From Actinocorallia populi (GTDB lineage: Bacteria > Actinomycetota > Actinomycetes > Streptosporangiales > Streptosporangiaceae), in contig NZ_PVZV01000002.1 in the NCBI RefSeq assembly GCF_002995495.1, forward strand, positions 744,001 through 808,000: 64,000 bases of DNA, in the 5' to 3' direction. Shown piece by piece: positions 18,336 through 26,934 of the stretch; the stretch's first letter is position 1; each line of letters starts with the position of its first letter. The translations under genes were made by a program, and so were the position numbers. The notes under the pieces are model-generated. The model did no database searches, was not told the origin of the DNA, and saw only the letters and a program-made list of their open reading frames with translations.

Positions 18336-19526
18336 ATGGCGAGACGTCCGGGCACCCCCCGCCTGCTGCGCGAACTCAACGACAAGGCGGCTCTGGAGCT
18401 GCTGATCGACGAAGGGCCCCTGACGCGGGCGCAGATCGGGGCGCGCACGGGGCTGTCCAAGGTGACGGCCTCCCAGCTGCTGGCCCGGCTGGAGCAGCGC
18501 GGCCTGGTGGAGATGGTCGGCGAGCGGGCCGGAGGGCGCGGGCCCAACGCCGCGGTCTACGGCGTGGTGCCCGCCAGCGCCTACGTCGCCGGGCTCGAGA
18601 TGGGGCCGCAGGAGGTGATCGCGGGGGTCGCCGACATCACGGGAACGGTCGGCGCGCGGATCACCGTGGCGTTCTCCGAGTCCGACGACCCCGTCGAAGT
18701 GATCCGCAAGGCGGTGGCCGGGGCGTGCCGCGCGGCGAAGGCGGCGCGGCTGCGGACCCTGGTGATCGGCACCCCCGGGCTGGTGGACCCCCGCACCGGT
18801 GACGTGCGCTTCGCGTTCGACCTCTCCTCGTGGCACGAAGGCGCGGCCGCGCGGCTGAGCCGCGACCTCGACACCCGGGTGGTCATCGAGAACGACGTGA
18901 ACCTGGTGGCCGTCGCCGAGCACGCCCACGGGGCCGCCCGCGACGCGGGGGACTTCGCCCTCCTGTGGATCGACCGCGGCATCGGGCTGGCCATCATGAT
19001 CGACGGGCGCCTGCACCGCGGCGTCTCCGGCGGCGCCGGCGAACTCGGCTACCTCCCCGTGCCCGGCGTACCCCTGCCCGGCACCGTCACCGAGTCCCGC
19101 GCCCACGGCGCCCCCACCCTGGCGGGAGGCTTCGGCGCCCTGGCCGGCGCCGATGCGCTCGGAGACCTGGCGAGCTCCCACGGCTACGCGGGCCTCCCGC
19201 TGGAGGAGGCCGTACGCCGGGCGTCCGCCGACCCCGCCGCGCCCGGCGCCTCGCCCTTCCTGGACGCCCTGGCCGCCCGCCTGGCCCTGGGCGCCGCCGC
19301 CGTCACCACCGTCCTGGACCCCGGCCTGATCGTCCTGTCCGGCTCCCTCGGCACCGCCGGCGGCCCCGCCCTGGCCGAACGCGTCGAACGCTCCGTGGCC
19401 CGCCTGTGCCCCACCCGCCCCCGCCTCATCCCCGGAGCCCTCACCACCGACCCCGTCCTCCAGGGCGCCCTCCACACCGCCCTCACCCTGACCAGGGAAG
19501 AGGTCTTCTCCAGCACCACGGACTGA
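18336..19526 (+). CDS. ROK-family transcriptional regulator
   Basis: A 396-residue protein: N-terminal MarR-like winged helix (about 8-75, GPLTRAQIGARTGLSKVTASQLL) and a C-terminal ROK sugar-kinase-like domain with IGTPGLVD and the catalytic-type Asp in VVIENDVNLVAVAEHAHG. ROK regulators sense sugars or their derivatives and usually repress uptake operons. The Cys-rich zinc motif normally found after the ligand-binding His is missing: no cysteine occurs in the stretch that follows GGAGELGYLPV. No sugar gene lies next to it, so its targets must be elsewhere. ATG 18336 is chosen over an upstream in-frame start at 18294. Confidence 0.9.
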   Translation: MARRPGTPRLLRELNDKAALELLIDEGPLTRAQIGARTGLSKVTASQLLARLEQRGLVEMVGERAGGRGPNAAVYGVVPASAYVAGLEMGPQEVIAGVADITGTVGARITVAFSESDDPVEVIRKAVAGACRAAKAARLRTLVIGTPGLVDPRTGDVRFAFDLSSWHEGAAARLSRDLDTRVVIENDVNLVAVAEHAHGAARDAGDFALLWIDRGIGLAIMIDGRLHRGVSGGAGELGYLPVPGVPLPGTVTESRAHGAPTLAGGFGALAGADALGDLASSHGYAGLPLEEAVRRASADPAAPGASPFLDALAARLALGAAAVTTVLDPGLIVLSGSLGTAGGPALAERVERSVARLCPTRPRLIPGALTTDPVLQGALHTALTLTREEVFSSTTD

Positions 19527-19552
19527 CCCCCGCGGCCGCGAGACCCACGGTC

Positions 19553-19785
19553 AGCGGACCCGGCAACGCGGGGTCTTGCGCGCAGCCGTCGGCACCGCCG
19601 TCCGGCCTCGCCTCCCGGGAAACCATGGCGAGCGGGCCCGGCAACGCGGGTCCTTGCATGCAGCCGTCGGCACCGCGGACGGCCTCGCAGCCCGGGAAAC
19701 CACGTAGAGCGGACCCGGTAGTGCAGATCTTTGTGTGTGGCAGTCGGCGTCGCGGACGGCCTCGCCGCCTGCGGGGCTTCAGGTT
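19553..19785. repeat. Tandem direct repeat, three ~78-bp copies
   Basis: Copies begin at 19553, 19631 and 19708 with AGCGGACCCGG or a close variant, share CAGCCGTCGGCACCG and the CCCGGGAAACCA end, and diverge progressively; the third is the most decayed. Period 77-78 bp. Not coding in any consistent frame. Confidence 0.8.
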
Positions 19786-19942
19786 CTGCGGGTGGGGCGG
19801 TGAGGGTCTTCGCGTGAGGATGCGGGTTCGCGGATCGACGCCCGCGGTCGCGTGGAAGGTCTGCGGCGCGGGGCGGTCGAAGGTCCTCGTGCGGGGTGGG
19901 GACGCGTTCCGGGATGGGTTTCGCGGCCGGAGGCGGTGTGCT

Positions 19943-19965
19943 CGGGCCCCGGTGTGCGGGGCCCG
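19943..19965 (-). terminator. Hairpin terminator of the small gene
   Basis: CGGGCCCCG-GTGTG-CGGGGCCCG is a perfect 9-bp stem with a 5-nt loop, two bases beyond the stop of the 43-aa gene at 19968-20099. Confidence 0.75.
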
Positions 19966-19967
19966 GC

Positions 19968-20099
19968 TCAGCTCTCGGAGGCCTCGTCCTTCGTGGCGGG
20001 CGAACGGCGGGGATCGGTCTGGGCGCGGTCACGCAGGGTCTGGCTGATCACCAGGCGCTTGCGTCGCTGGGCGATGGCCCAACGGGCGGTCGAGGTCAT
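19968..20099 (-). CDS. Small basic hypothetical protein (43 aa)
   Basis: A short frame (MTSTARWAIAQRRKRLVIS...) that I believe is real for three reasons: GGGAG lies 7 nt before ATG 20099, most third positions (about 38 of 43) are G or C, and a perfect hairpin starts two bases after the TGA. The product is strongly basic in its first half (AQRRKRLV at about 10-17) and ends acidic (KDEASES). It has no membrane segment or recognisable domain. It lies 159 bp downstream of lhr on the same strand. Function unknown. Confidence 0.6.
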   Translation of the reverse strand: MTSTARWAIAQRRKRLVISQTLRDRAQTDPRRSPATKDEASES

Positions 20100-20258
20100 G
20101 GGCGGCTCCCGGTCGACGGGCGGTTCATCAGAACCAACCCCGTGATGGCCTCCACTGTTCCACGTGCCGGCGGGGAACTCATCGCCCGCGAGAACGATCC
20201 CGCCGGGACGCCCTCCGCCCTGGGGACGACCACCCTGCGGAGGAGCCGTGCCCCGGCC

Positions 20259-23200
20259 TCAACGCCGCAGCCGCACCCCCCGGGGCGTCGGGTGGAAACC
20301 GGCCTCCTCCAGGAGGCGGCCCAGGGGCGAGCCCGTGACCGGCTCGCCGTCGGCGCGTTCCACGGTGACCTGGTCGAGCACGCCCTCCCGCACGGCGCGC
20401 ACCAGTGCCCGCGTCCCGGCTCGCCAGCCGTCCTCGTTCCAGGTCAGCAGGGTCCTGCCTCCGCGTTCGGCGTAGAACGTCAGCGCGCCGTCCACCAGGA
20501 CCACGAACGCCCCCGCCTTCCGACCGGGCCGGTGCCCGCCCCGGCCCTCCGGCCAGCCGAGTGCCGCCCCGTACGGGTTGGCCGGATCCTCCGCGGCCAG
20601 CACGACTCCCGCTTCCTCTCCTTCCGGAGAGGCCCGCAGGGAGCGCAGCAGGTCGACGGCCTCGGGCAGCGCGAACTGCGCGGCTCCCAGCCCCGCGACG
20701 AAATACCCGCGCCGGCAGTGCCCGCCCTCCTCCTGAGCCCGCAGCACCGGATAGAGCCCGGCGAACCCGCCCGGCACCCGCTCGGCCGCGACGGCCCCGC
20801 GGAGGACGATCCCGTACCGCTGCAGAAGCACCTCGCTCAGCGCGTGCGCCCGTCGCGTGGGGTCGTCGTCCGGTGCGGGGACCAGCCACCACCGTCCCGC
20901 CGCCGCAGGCGGAACGGTCCGCACGGGCAGGACCGGCCGCCCCCTGCGCACCACCCGGGCCCGGGGCGCCGGACGCCCCGTCCCGGCAGCCGCCCGCACC
21001 GGGCCCAACGTGTCATTGGTCACCCGGCCGGCCCACACGAGCTCCCACAACGCTTCCAGGAGCTCCCGGTCCGCCGGTCCGGCGCCGCCCGCCGGCGGGA
21101 CGGCCGCCACGGGAGCAGGAGCGGCAGATCCCAGGACGGAACGGACGCGTTCGGCGAGGGCGGGGAAGAAGAGGGCGGACCCGTCGGAGAGAACGGACAG
21201 GAGTGCCTGGTGGAGGGGGGCACGAGGGCCCGGCGGGAGCTCGGCGGCCGGGGGAATGAGCAGGGACGCGGTGTCGGCGGGATGGAGGGAGACGCGTCCG
21301 CCACCGTTGGGAAGGGCGCCGCGACCCACCCAGAGGACCTCGCCGGAGGCGGTCAGCTCGTCCAGAAGGGCGGGCGCATAACCGGGGACGCGGGACGGGA
21401 GGATGAGGCTCTCCAGCGCCGAGACCGGCAGGGGGACGCCCTGGAGGCGCTCGACGGCCTCGTAGAGGGCGTCGGAGCCCCCGCGAAGGGCCCCGACCCC
21501 CTGCCAGCGGGGAAGGAGCCGGGCGAGCGCCTCCGGCGGGGAGGGCTCGACCTCGGCGCGAAGCCGGGCCAGGGAACGCCGCCGGAGCAGGCGAAGCACC
21601 TCAGAATCCACCCATTCCGGACCGGTACGTCCCGGTGTGAACTCGCCCTCGATGACGGACGGAAGCCGCGCCAGGACCTCCCGCACCACGGCGGCGCCCA
21701 GCCCGAGCCGGACCGCGGCGTCCGCCGTGGTGAAAGGCCCGTGCGTACGGGCGTACCGGGAGAGGAGGTCCCCCAGGGGATCGTCGCCGCCACCCGTCAG
21801 AAAGGGCTCGGGAACCCCCGAAGGCAACGAGACCCCCAGCGCGTCCCGAATCCGGGCGGCGTCCTCGACCGCGGCCCAGCGCTCGACCTCCCCCACCCGA
21901 ACCCGGATCACCCGCCGCTCGTCCTCCAAAGCCGCCAACCACTCACCGACCGCGGATTCCCCCCGGAAAACCGCACCTCGCGGCAACACCACCCGCGCGC
22001 CGCCCGAATCCGCCCCCACCGGGCCGGTGCCCGCCCTGATCGGGCTGGTGTCTGCCCTGATCGGGCTGGTGTCTGCCTCGGTTGGGCTGGTGTCTGCCCC
22101 GACCGGGCTGGTGTCTGCCTTGGTTGGGCTGGTGTCCGCCTCGGTTGGGCTGGTGTCTGCCCCGACCGGGCTGGTGTCTGCCTTGGTTGGGCTGGTGTCC
22201 GCCTCGGTCGGACTGGCATCCGCCTCGGTCAGGCCGGTGTCCGCCTTGATCGGGCTGTTGTTCGGTCCGTTTTCCGGGGGGTCCGGTCTTCCGGTCGTTG
22301 AGGGCGGGACGGGAGGCGTTCGGTCGTGGTCCGTGCTCGACGGGTGTGTCGGCTGTGCGGTGTCCGGGGCCGGTTCGGCCTGGGGGGAGGCCGGGGCGAG
22401 GGTGCGGGCCTGGATCTCCGGCCGGGTCAGGGGGCCGAGGGCGCGGAGGAGGTCGGTCAGGGTGTCGGGATCGGTGGCGCGGCGGGAGGGGGTGAGGCGC
22501 TGGAGGTCGGCTTCGGTGCGGGCCAGGACGTCGGGGTCCAGGAGCTCGCGCAGGTCGCTGTGGCCGAGGAGCTCGGCGAGGAGGGACGGGTCCAGGGTGA
22601 GGGCCTGGGCCCTGCGTTCGGCGAGGGGGGAGTCGCCCTCGTACATGAAGGCAGCGACGTAGCGGAGCAGGAGCGACCGGGCGTAGGGGGAGGCGGTGGG
22701 TGTCTCCACCTCGGCGACGTGGACGGCGCCGGTGGACATGTCGCGCATCAGGGAGACGAGGCCGGGCACGTCGAAGACGTCCTGGAGGCACTCGCGGACC
22801 GTTTCCAGGACGATCGGGAAGTTCGGGTACTTCGCGGCGACGCTCAGCAGCTGGGAGGCGCGCTGGCGCTGCTGCCACAGCGGCATCCGGCGGCCCGGAC
22901 GGTGCCGCGGGAGCAGCAGGGAGCGGGCCGCGCACTCGCGGAACCGGGAGGCGAACAGCGCGGACGAGCCGAGCTCGGCGACGACGAGCCGCTCGATCTC
23001 CTCCGGGTCGAACACGCACAGCTCCGCCGAGGGCGGGAGGCCGTCGGTGTCGGGAACGCGCAGGACGATCCCGTCGTCGGCGTGCATGGCCTGGGCGTCG
23101 AGGCCGAAACGCGCCCGCAGCCGCGCCGCGATCACCAGGGCCCAGGGCGCGTGGACGGGTGCTCCGTAGGGGGAGTGGACGACGAGCCGCCAGTCGCCCA

Positions 23201-25529
23201 GCTCGTCGCGGAAACGTTCGACGACCAGGGTGCGGTCGTCGGGGACGCGGCCCGTGGCCGCCCGCTGCCCGGCCAGATGGGAGAGCAGGCCGTCCGCGGC
23301 GTTCGCGTCGAGCCCGGCCGCCGCCGCGCGCTCCAGCGCCCGCTCGTCGTCGAGCGCGCCGAGCTCGCGGACGAAGGCGCCCAGGGCGCGGCCCAGCTCG
23401 GCGGGGCGCCCGGGGGAGTCGCCGTGCCAGAACGGCAGCCTGCCCGCCCGCCCCGCCGCGGGGGAGACCAGCACCCGGTCGGAGGTGATCTCCTCGATCC
23501 GCCACGAGCTGGCGCCGAGCACGAACACGTCGCCGACCCGGGACTCGTAGACCATCTCCTCGTCCAGCTCGCCGACCCGCGAGGAGTGCTCCCCGGCCAG
23601 GAAGATCCCGAACAGGCCGCGGTCGGGGATCGTCCCGCCGCTGATCACGGCGAGCCGCTGTGCGCCCCGGCGCGCCCGCAACATCCCGTTCCGGCGGTCC
23701 CACACCAGCCGGGGCCGCAACTCCCCGAACTCCTCGCCCGGATAGCGGCCCGCCAGCATGTCGAGCGTCGCCTCGTAGAGGGAGCGGGGCAGGTCCGCGA
23801 ACGGCGCGGCCCGCCGGACCACCCGCTCCAGCTCGTCGACGTGCCACTCGTCCATCGCCGTCATGGCGATGATCTGCTGCGCCAGCACGTCCAGGGGGTT
23901 GCGCGGGTACCGCAGCGCCTCGATCAGCCCCGCCCGCATCCGCTCGGCCACCACCGCGGCCTGCACGAGATCGCCCTGGTGCGTGGGGAAGACCACGCCG
24001 CGGGACACCGCGCCCACCTGGTGCCCGGCCCGCCCCACCCGCTGCAGCCCGCTCGCCACCGACGGCGGCGACTCCACCTGGACCACCAGGTCGATCGCCC
24101 CCATGTCGATCCCCAGCTCCAGGCTGGACGTCGCCACCACCGCCGGCAGCCGCCCCTCCTTGAGCGCCCCCTCGATCTCCGCCCGCTCCTCCTTCGACAC
24201 CGACCCGTGGTGCGCCCGGACCACCACCCCGCCCTCGCCCGCCCTCGACAGGATCGGCGTCCGGTCCCCGGGCGACCGCCCGGTCTCGGGCCGCTTCTCT
24301 CCTGGGGCGGGTCTGTGGTGCGGCCGGGCTGCTTTTCCGTCCTGGGCGGGGCTCGGCGTCTGATTTTCGGGCGGCCGCCTGGTCTCGGGCCGCTTCTCTC
24401 CTGGGGCGGGTCTGGGGTGCGCTTGGGCTGCTTTTCCGTCTTGGGCTGGGGCTGGTGTCTGGTCTTGGGAAGGCCGCCCGGTCTCGGGCTGCTTCTCCTC
24501 CGATGCGGGCTCGGGCGGGACCCGGAGGGCGGCCCAGTCGGCGGCCAGGTCGGGCGGGAGGGGGCGGGAGGAGCCGGACTGGCCCATGAGGAGGGCGGGG
24601 GCGGGGGCGTCGGGGAGGGGGCCGTGGAGGTGTTCGGCGGCGAGTTCGTTGAGGCGGGTGCAGAGGCGTTCGGCGAGGCGGCGGCTGTTGGCGAAGACGA
24701 GGGTGGAGCGGTGGGAGGCGATGAGGGCCAGGACGCCCTCCTCGACGTGGGGCCACAGGGAGCGGCGGCGCGGGTCGGGGGTGTCGGGGAGGTCCGCCGC
24801 CGGGTCCGGGACGGGGACGGTGACGCGCAGGTCGAAGGTCTTGGCCGCGGGGGGCTGCACGACGGTGACGGGGGAGGCGCCGCCGAGGAACGCGGCGACC
24901 TCGTCCAGGGGGCGGACGGTGGCGGACAGGCCGACGCGCCGGGCGGGTGCGGGCAGCAGGGCGTCGAGGCGCTCCAGGGACAGGGCCAGATGGGCGCCGC
25001 GTTTGGTGGCGGCGACGGCGTGGACCTCGTCGACGATCACCGTCTCGACGCCGCGGAGCGACTCCCTGGCCCGGGACGTCAGCATGAGGAAGAGCGACTC
25101 GGGAGTGGTGATCAGGATGTCGGGCGGCCGGACGGCCAGCCGCCGCCGCTCGGCGGCGGGGGTGTCGCCGGAGCGCACGCCGACCTGGATCTCCGGTTCC
25201 GGCAGGCCCAGCCGGCGGGAGGCCGCGCGGATGCCGGCCAAGGGCGCGCGGAGATTGCGCTCGACGTCCACGGCCAGCGCCTTCAGCGGCGAGACGTACA
25301 GGACGCGGCAGCGGCGCTCCGGCTCGGCGGGCGGTGCGGCGGCCAGCCTGTCCAGCGACCACAGGAACGCCGCGAGCGTCTTGCCCGAGCCGGTGGGAGC
25401 CACCACCAGCGTGTGCTCTCCCCGTGCGATCGCCTGCCACGCGCCCGCCTGAGCGGCCGTCGGCTCTCCGAACGTCCCGCCGAACCACTCCCGCGTCGCC
25501 GCTGAGAACTCTTCCATCACCCTTCCCAT
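20259..25529 (-). CDS. lhr: Lhr-type ATP-dependent DNA helicase, with repeat insertions
   Basis: A 1756-residue Lhr (Large helicase-related) protein. The SF2 core has Walker A APTGSGKT (44-51), the DEVH box (about 165) and, in the second RecA domain, VVATSSLELGIDMG and QRVGRAGHQ. It continues with the winged-helix and beta-barrel core and the large Lhr C-terminal domain. Lhr is a 3'-5' translocase linked to repair of cross-links and mitomycin damage in mycobacteria. It is longer than usual members (about 1500-1600) because of two repeat-rich insertions: residues ~340-425, inside the second RecA domain, and ~1090-1173, a heptapeptide array in the linker before the C-terminal domain. ATG 25529 has GGGGAGAGG 5 nt upstream; ATG 25517 is an alternative. 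Confidence 0.93.
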   Translation of the reverse strand: MGRVMEEFSAATREWFGGTFGEPTAAQAGAWQAIARGEHTLVVAPTGSGKTLAAFLWSLDRLAAAPPAEPERRCRVLYVSPLKALAVDVERNLRAPLAGIRAASRRLGLPEPEIQVGVRSGDTPAAERRRLAVRPPDILITTPESLFLMLTSRARESLRGVETVIVDEVHAVAATKRGAHLALSLERLDALLPAPARRVGLSATVRPLDEVAAFLGGASPVTVVQPPAAKTFDLRVTVPVPDPAADLPDTPDPRRRSLWPHVEEGVLALIASHRSTLVFANSRRLAERLCTRLNELAAEHLHGPLPDAPAPALLMGQSGSSRPLPPDLAADWAALRVPPEPASEEKQPETGRPSQDQTPAPAQDGKAAQAHPRPAPGEKRPETRRPPENQTPSPAQDGKAARPHHRPAPGEKRPETGRSPGDRTPILSRAGEGGVVVRAHHGSVSKEERAEIEGALKEGRLPAVVATSSLELGIDMGAIDLVVQVESPPSVASGLQRVGRAGHQVGAVSRGVVFPTHQGDLVQAAVVAERMRAGLIEALRYPRNPLDVLAQQIIAMTAMDEWHVDELERVVRRAAPFADLPRSLYEATLDMLAGRYPGEEFGELRPRLVWDRRNGMLRARRGAQRLAVISGGTIPDRGLFGIFLAGEHSSRVGELDEEMVYESRVGDVFVLGASSWRIEEITSDRVLVSPAAGRAGRLPFWHGDSPGRPAELGRALGAFVRELGALDDERALERAAAAGLDANAADGLLSHLAGQRAATGRVPDDRTLVVERFRDELGDWRLVVHSPYGAPVHAPWALVIAARLRARFGLDAQAMHADDGIVLRVPDTDGLPPSAELCVFDPEEIERLVVAELGSSALFASRFRECAARSLLLPRHRPGRRMPLWQQRQRASQLLSVAAKYPNFPIVLETVRECLQDVFDVPGLVSLMRDMSTGAVHVAEVETPTASPYARSLLLRYVAAFMYEGDSPLAERRAQALTLDPSLLAELLGHSDLRELLDPDVLARTEADLQRLTPSRRATDPDTLTDLLRALGPLTRPEIQARTLAPASPQAEPAPDTAQPTHPSSTDHDRTPPVPPSTTGRPDPPENGPNNSPIKADTGLTEADASPTEADTSPTKADTSPVGADTSPTEADTSPTKADTSPVGADTSPTEADTSPIRADTSPIRAGTGPVGADSGGARVVLPRGAVFRGESAVGEWLAALEDERRVIRVRVGEVERWAAVEDAARIRDALGVSLPSGVPEPFLTGGGDDPLGDLLSRYARTHGPFTTADAAVRLGLGAAVVREVLARLPSVIEGEFTPGRTGPEWVDSEVLRLLRRRSLARLRAEVEPSPPEALARLLPRWQGVGALRGGSDALYEAVERLQGVPLPVSALESLILPSRVPGYAPALLDELTASGEVLWVGRGALPNGGGRVSLHPADTASLLIPPAAELPPGPRAPLHQALLSVLSDGSALFFPALAERVRSVLGSAAPAPVAAVPPAGGAGPADRELLEALWELVWAGRVTNDTLGPVRAAAGTGRPAPRARVVRRGRPVLPVRTVPPAAAGRWWLVPAPDDDPTRRAHALSEVLLQRYGIVLRGAVAAERVPGGFAGLYPVLRAQEEGGHCRRGYFVAGLGAAQFALPEAVDLLRSLRASPEGEEAGVVLAAEDPANPYGAALGWPEGRGGHRPGRKAGAFVVLVDGALTFYAERGGRTLLTWNEDGWRAGTRALVRAVREGVLDQVTVERADGEPVTGSPLGRLLEEAGFHPTPRGVRLRR
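22009..22260 (-). repeat. Twelve in-frame 21-bp tandem repeats in lhr
   Basis: Exactly 12 units of 21 bp encode a heptapeptide of the type T-S-P-(T/V/I)-x-A-D. Groups of three units (63 bp) are themselves duplicated nearly identically, showing recent expansion. The array lies in a linker after the helicase core and keeps frame. Confidence 0.92.
24256..24500 (-). repeat. 99-bp in-frame tandem repeats in the lhr helicase core
   Basis: Two complete units (24282-24380 and 24381-24479) with partial copies on both sides; each encodes 33 residues containing EK(R/Q)PETGRP and PAQDGKAA. They interrupt the second RecA-like domain between RLNELAAE and VVRAHHGS. Confidence 0.92.
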
Positions 25530-25894
25530 GGTGCCTCTCCCCACCGACAGAACCTCCACCTGTCCCATGGGGTCGGGCAGCCGGGGCGGATCCGCCCCCG
25601 GCGAAGAAGGCATGGTGAAGAGGCCACAGGCTCCGCAGGCCCCGGTAAGCCGAAGGCGCGCGGCGGCACCGCCAACGGGTCGTCGAAGAGATCACCGTGA
25701 CATCACGGCGTGCTTTTCGCGGCCTGGTAGAGCTCCGCTTGCCGAGGCGGCCACCGTGGCACGGCATGCCGCAGGCTTCGGCGGGCCGGAGGCGCATGCG
25801 GGGGGGCCGCCGAAGGCCGGAGGGCATCGTCAACGAGGCGATTGTCGATGAGGCCGCGTCAGCAGGAGTCCGCCGGCGTCCGGGCGGAGGCGGG
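25530..25894. other. Intergenic region between lhr and recX
   Basis: 365 bp. It contains the lhr ribosome-binding site and presumably its promoter; the rest has open frames only in shadow phases, with no ribosome-binding site or homology that I can recognise. Several short inverted GGC-rich motifs occur around 25770-25830, but no clean hairpin with a T-tract. Confidence 0.55.
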
Positions 25895-26476
25895 TCAGTC
25901 GTCGGAGAAGTCGGGTTCGTCGGTGTCGGCGGAGGCGTCGGCCAGGACGTCCTTGACGACGCGGTACGCCAGGCCGGGGGAGTAGCCCTTGCGGGCGAGC
26001 ATGCCGACGAGGCGGCGGACGCGCTTTTCGTGGTCGAGGGAGCGCATCGTGTGGAGCTTGCGGGACACCAGGTCGCGGGCGGCCTCCTCGAGGTCCTCGG
26101 GCTGGAGCTCGGCGACCGCTTCCTTGATCGTCTCGTCGGCGACGCCGCGGCGGCGCAGCTCGGCCGAGAGCGCGCGCGGCGCCAGGCCCTTGCCGGTGTG
26201 GCGGGAGCGCACCCAGGCCTGCGCGAAGGCCTCGTCGTCGATCAGGCCGACCTCGGTGAAGCGTCCCAGCACCTGCTCGGAGACCTCGTCGGGGATGTCC
26301 TTGCGGGCCAGCGCCTCGGCGAGCTGCGCCCGGGTCTTGGGCGAGAGCGCCAGCAGCCGCAGGCAGACCTCCCGTGCTGCGGCCTCGGGGTCGGCGGGCG
26401 GCCGCGGGGCGGTACCCTCCCCGCCCTCCCCGGCGCCTTCCGCCCTCCGTGCACGACTACGCGGACGACCGGCCAT
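25895..26476 (-). CDS. recX: Regulatory protein RecX
   Basis: A 193-residue RecX built of three-helix repeats: LLALSPKTRAQLAEALARKDIP, VGLIDDEAFAQAWVRSRHTGKGLAPRAL (interrupted here for length) and a third repeat ending KGYSPGLAYRVVKDVL. RecX caps and inhibits RecA filaments. ATG 26476 has GAGGAG 6-7 nt upstream; the longer open frame upstream is repeat DNA. In many actinobacteria recX overlaps or abuts recA, but here 458 bp with hairpin-forming repeats separate them. Confidence 0.94.
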   Translation of the reverse strand: MAGRPRSRARRAEGAGEGGEGTAPRPPADPEAAAREVCLRLLALSPKTRAQLAEALARKDIPDEVSEQVLGRFTEVGLIDDEAFAQAWVRSRHTGKGLAPRALSAELRRRGVADETIKEAVAELQPEDLEEAARDLVSRKLHTMRSLDHEKRVRRLVGMLARKGYSPGLAYRVVKDVLADASADTDEPDFSDD

Positions 26477-26934
26477 ATGAGTCTCCTCTTCTCCTGCGAA
26501 CCGCTCGGACACTGCGGAAACTCGAGTACTCCGGAAAACGGCCTCCCCACGGACGGCCACGGCCGCGGGACGGCCAGGCCCACCGGCGGGGCCACGCGGT
26601 TCCGGCCGCACGGCGGTCATGATCGCCTCGGCGACGGTCTCCCGCCGGGCGGTGGGGAACACCGGCGGGCCCGCATGCCGAACCAGGGGACCGGGAACAG
26701 CCCACCGTTCGGCTCCGCCGAACCGGGAGCGGCTGACCGCGGCCTCTCGGGCCGGGACGGCAGACCACCAGGCTCCGCTGAACCGGTGACGGCCGACGGC
26801 TCTCGTTCTCGCCGGGCATGCCTCGCCGTCCGGCTCCGCTGAGCCGGGAGCGGCTGACCGTCCGACCCTCGGGCCGGGGGCGGGCGCGGGGGCGCCCGCC
26901 CCGGAGGCGTCGGTCACCGGGCGGTGCCGAGGCC
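26477..26934. other. recA-recX intergenic region
   Basis: 458 bp without a supported gene. It carries the recX ribosome-binding site at its left end and three degenerate ~60-bp repeats (26704-26880) at the right, two of which form hairpins. Confidence 0.65.
26704..26880. repeat. Three ~60-bp hairpin-forming repeats between recA and recX
   Basis: Units contain GGCTCCGC(C/T)GAACCGG at 26711, 26771 and 26832 (period 60-61). The first forms GTTCGGC-TCC-GCCGAAC (26707-26723) and the third CCGGCTC-CGCT-GAGCCGG (26830-26847), both perfect 7-bp stems that could attenuate transcription from recA into recX. Confidence 0.75.

Larger units (their letters stand above)
19527..19967. other. Intergenic region without a convincing gene
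   Basis: This 441-bp stretch between the ROK gene and the small gene at 19968 holds a threefold direct repeat (19553-19785) and then GC-rich sequence with no frame that combines a start, a ribosome-binding site and proper codon bias. Its right end is the hairpin at 19943-19965. Confidence 0.6.

Noticed and set aside
20100-20220. Short minus-strand frame ending in ATGA at the start of the 43-aa gene
   Set aside because: Codon bias is poor, no ribosome-binding site is evident, and it lies in the AT-richer leader likely to hold a promoter.
22009-22260. Regular 21-bp repeats considered as a CRISPR array
   Set aside because: There are no unique spacers, the unit is a multiple of three, and the repeats lie in frame within lhr; no cas gene is present.
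25530-25833. Minus-strand frame between recX and lhr
   Set aside because: Low-complexity Arg/Pro product, no ribosome-binding site, and a length fixed only by chance absence of stops.
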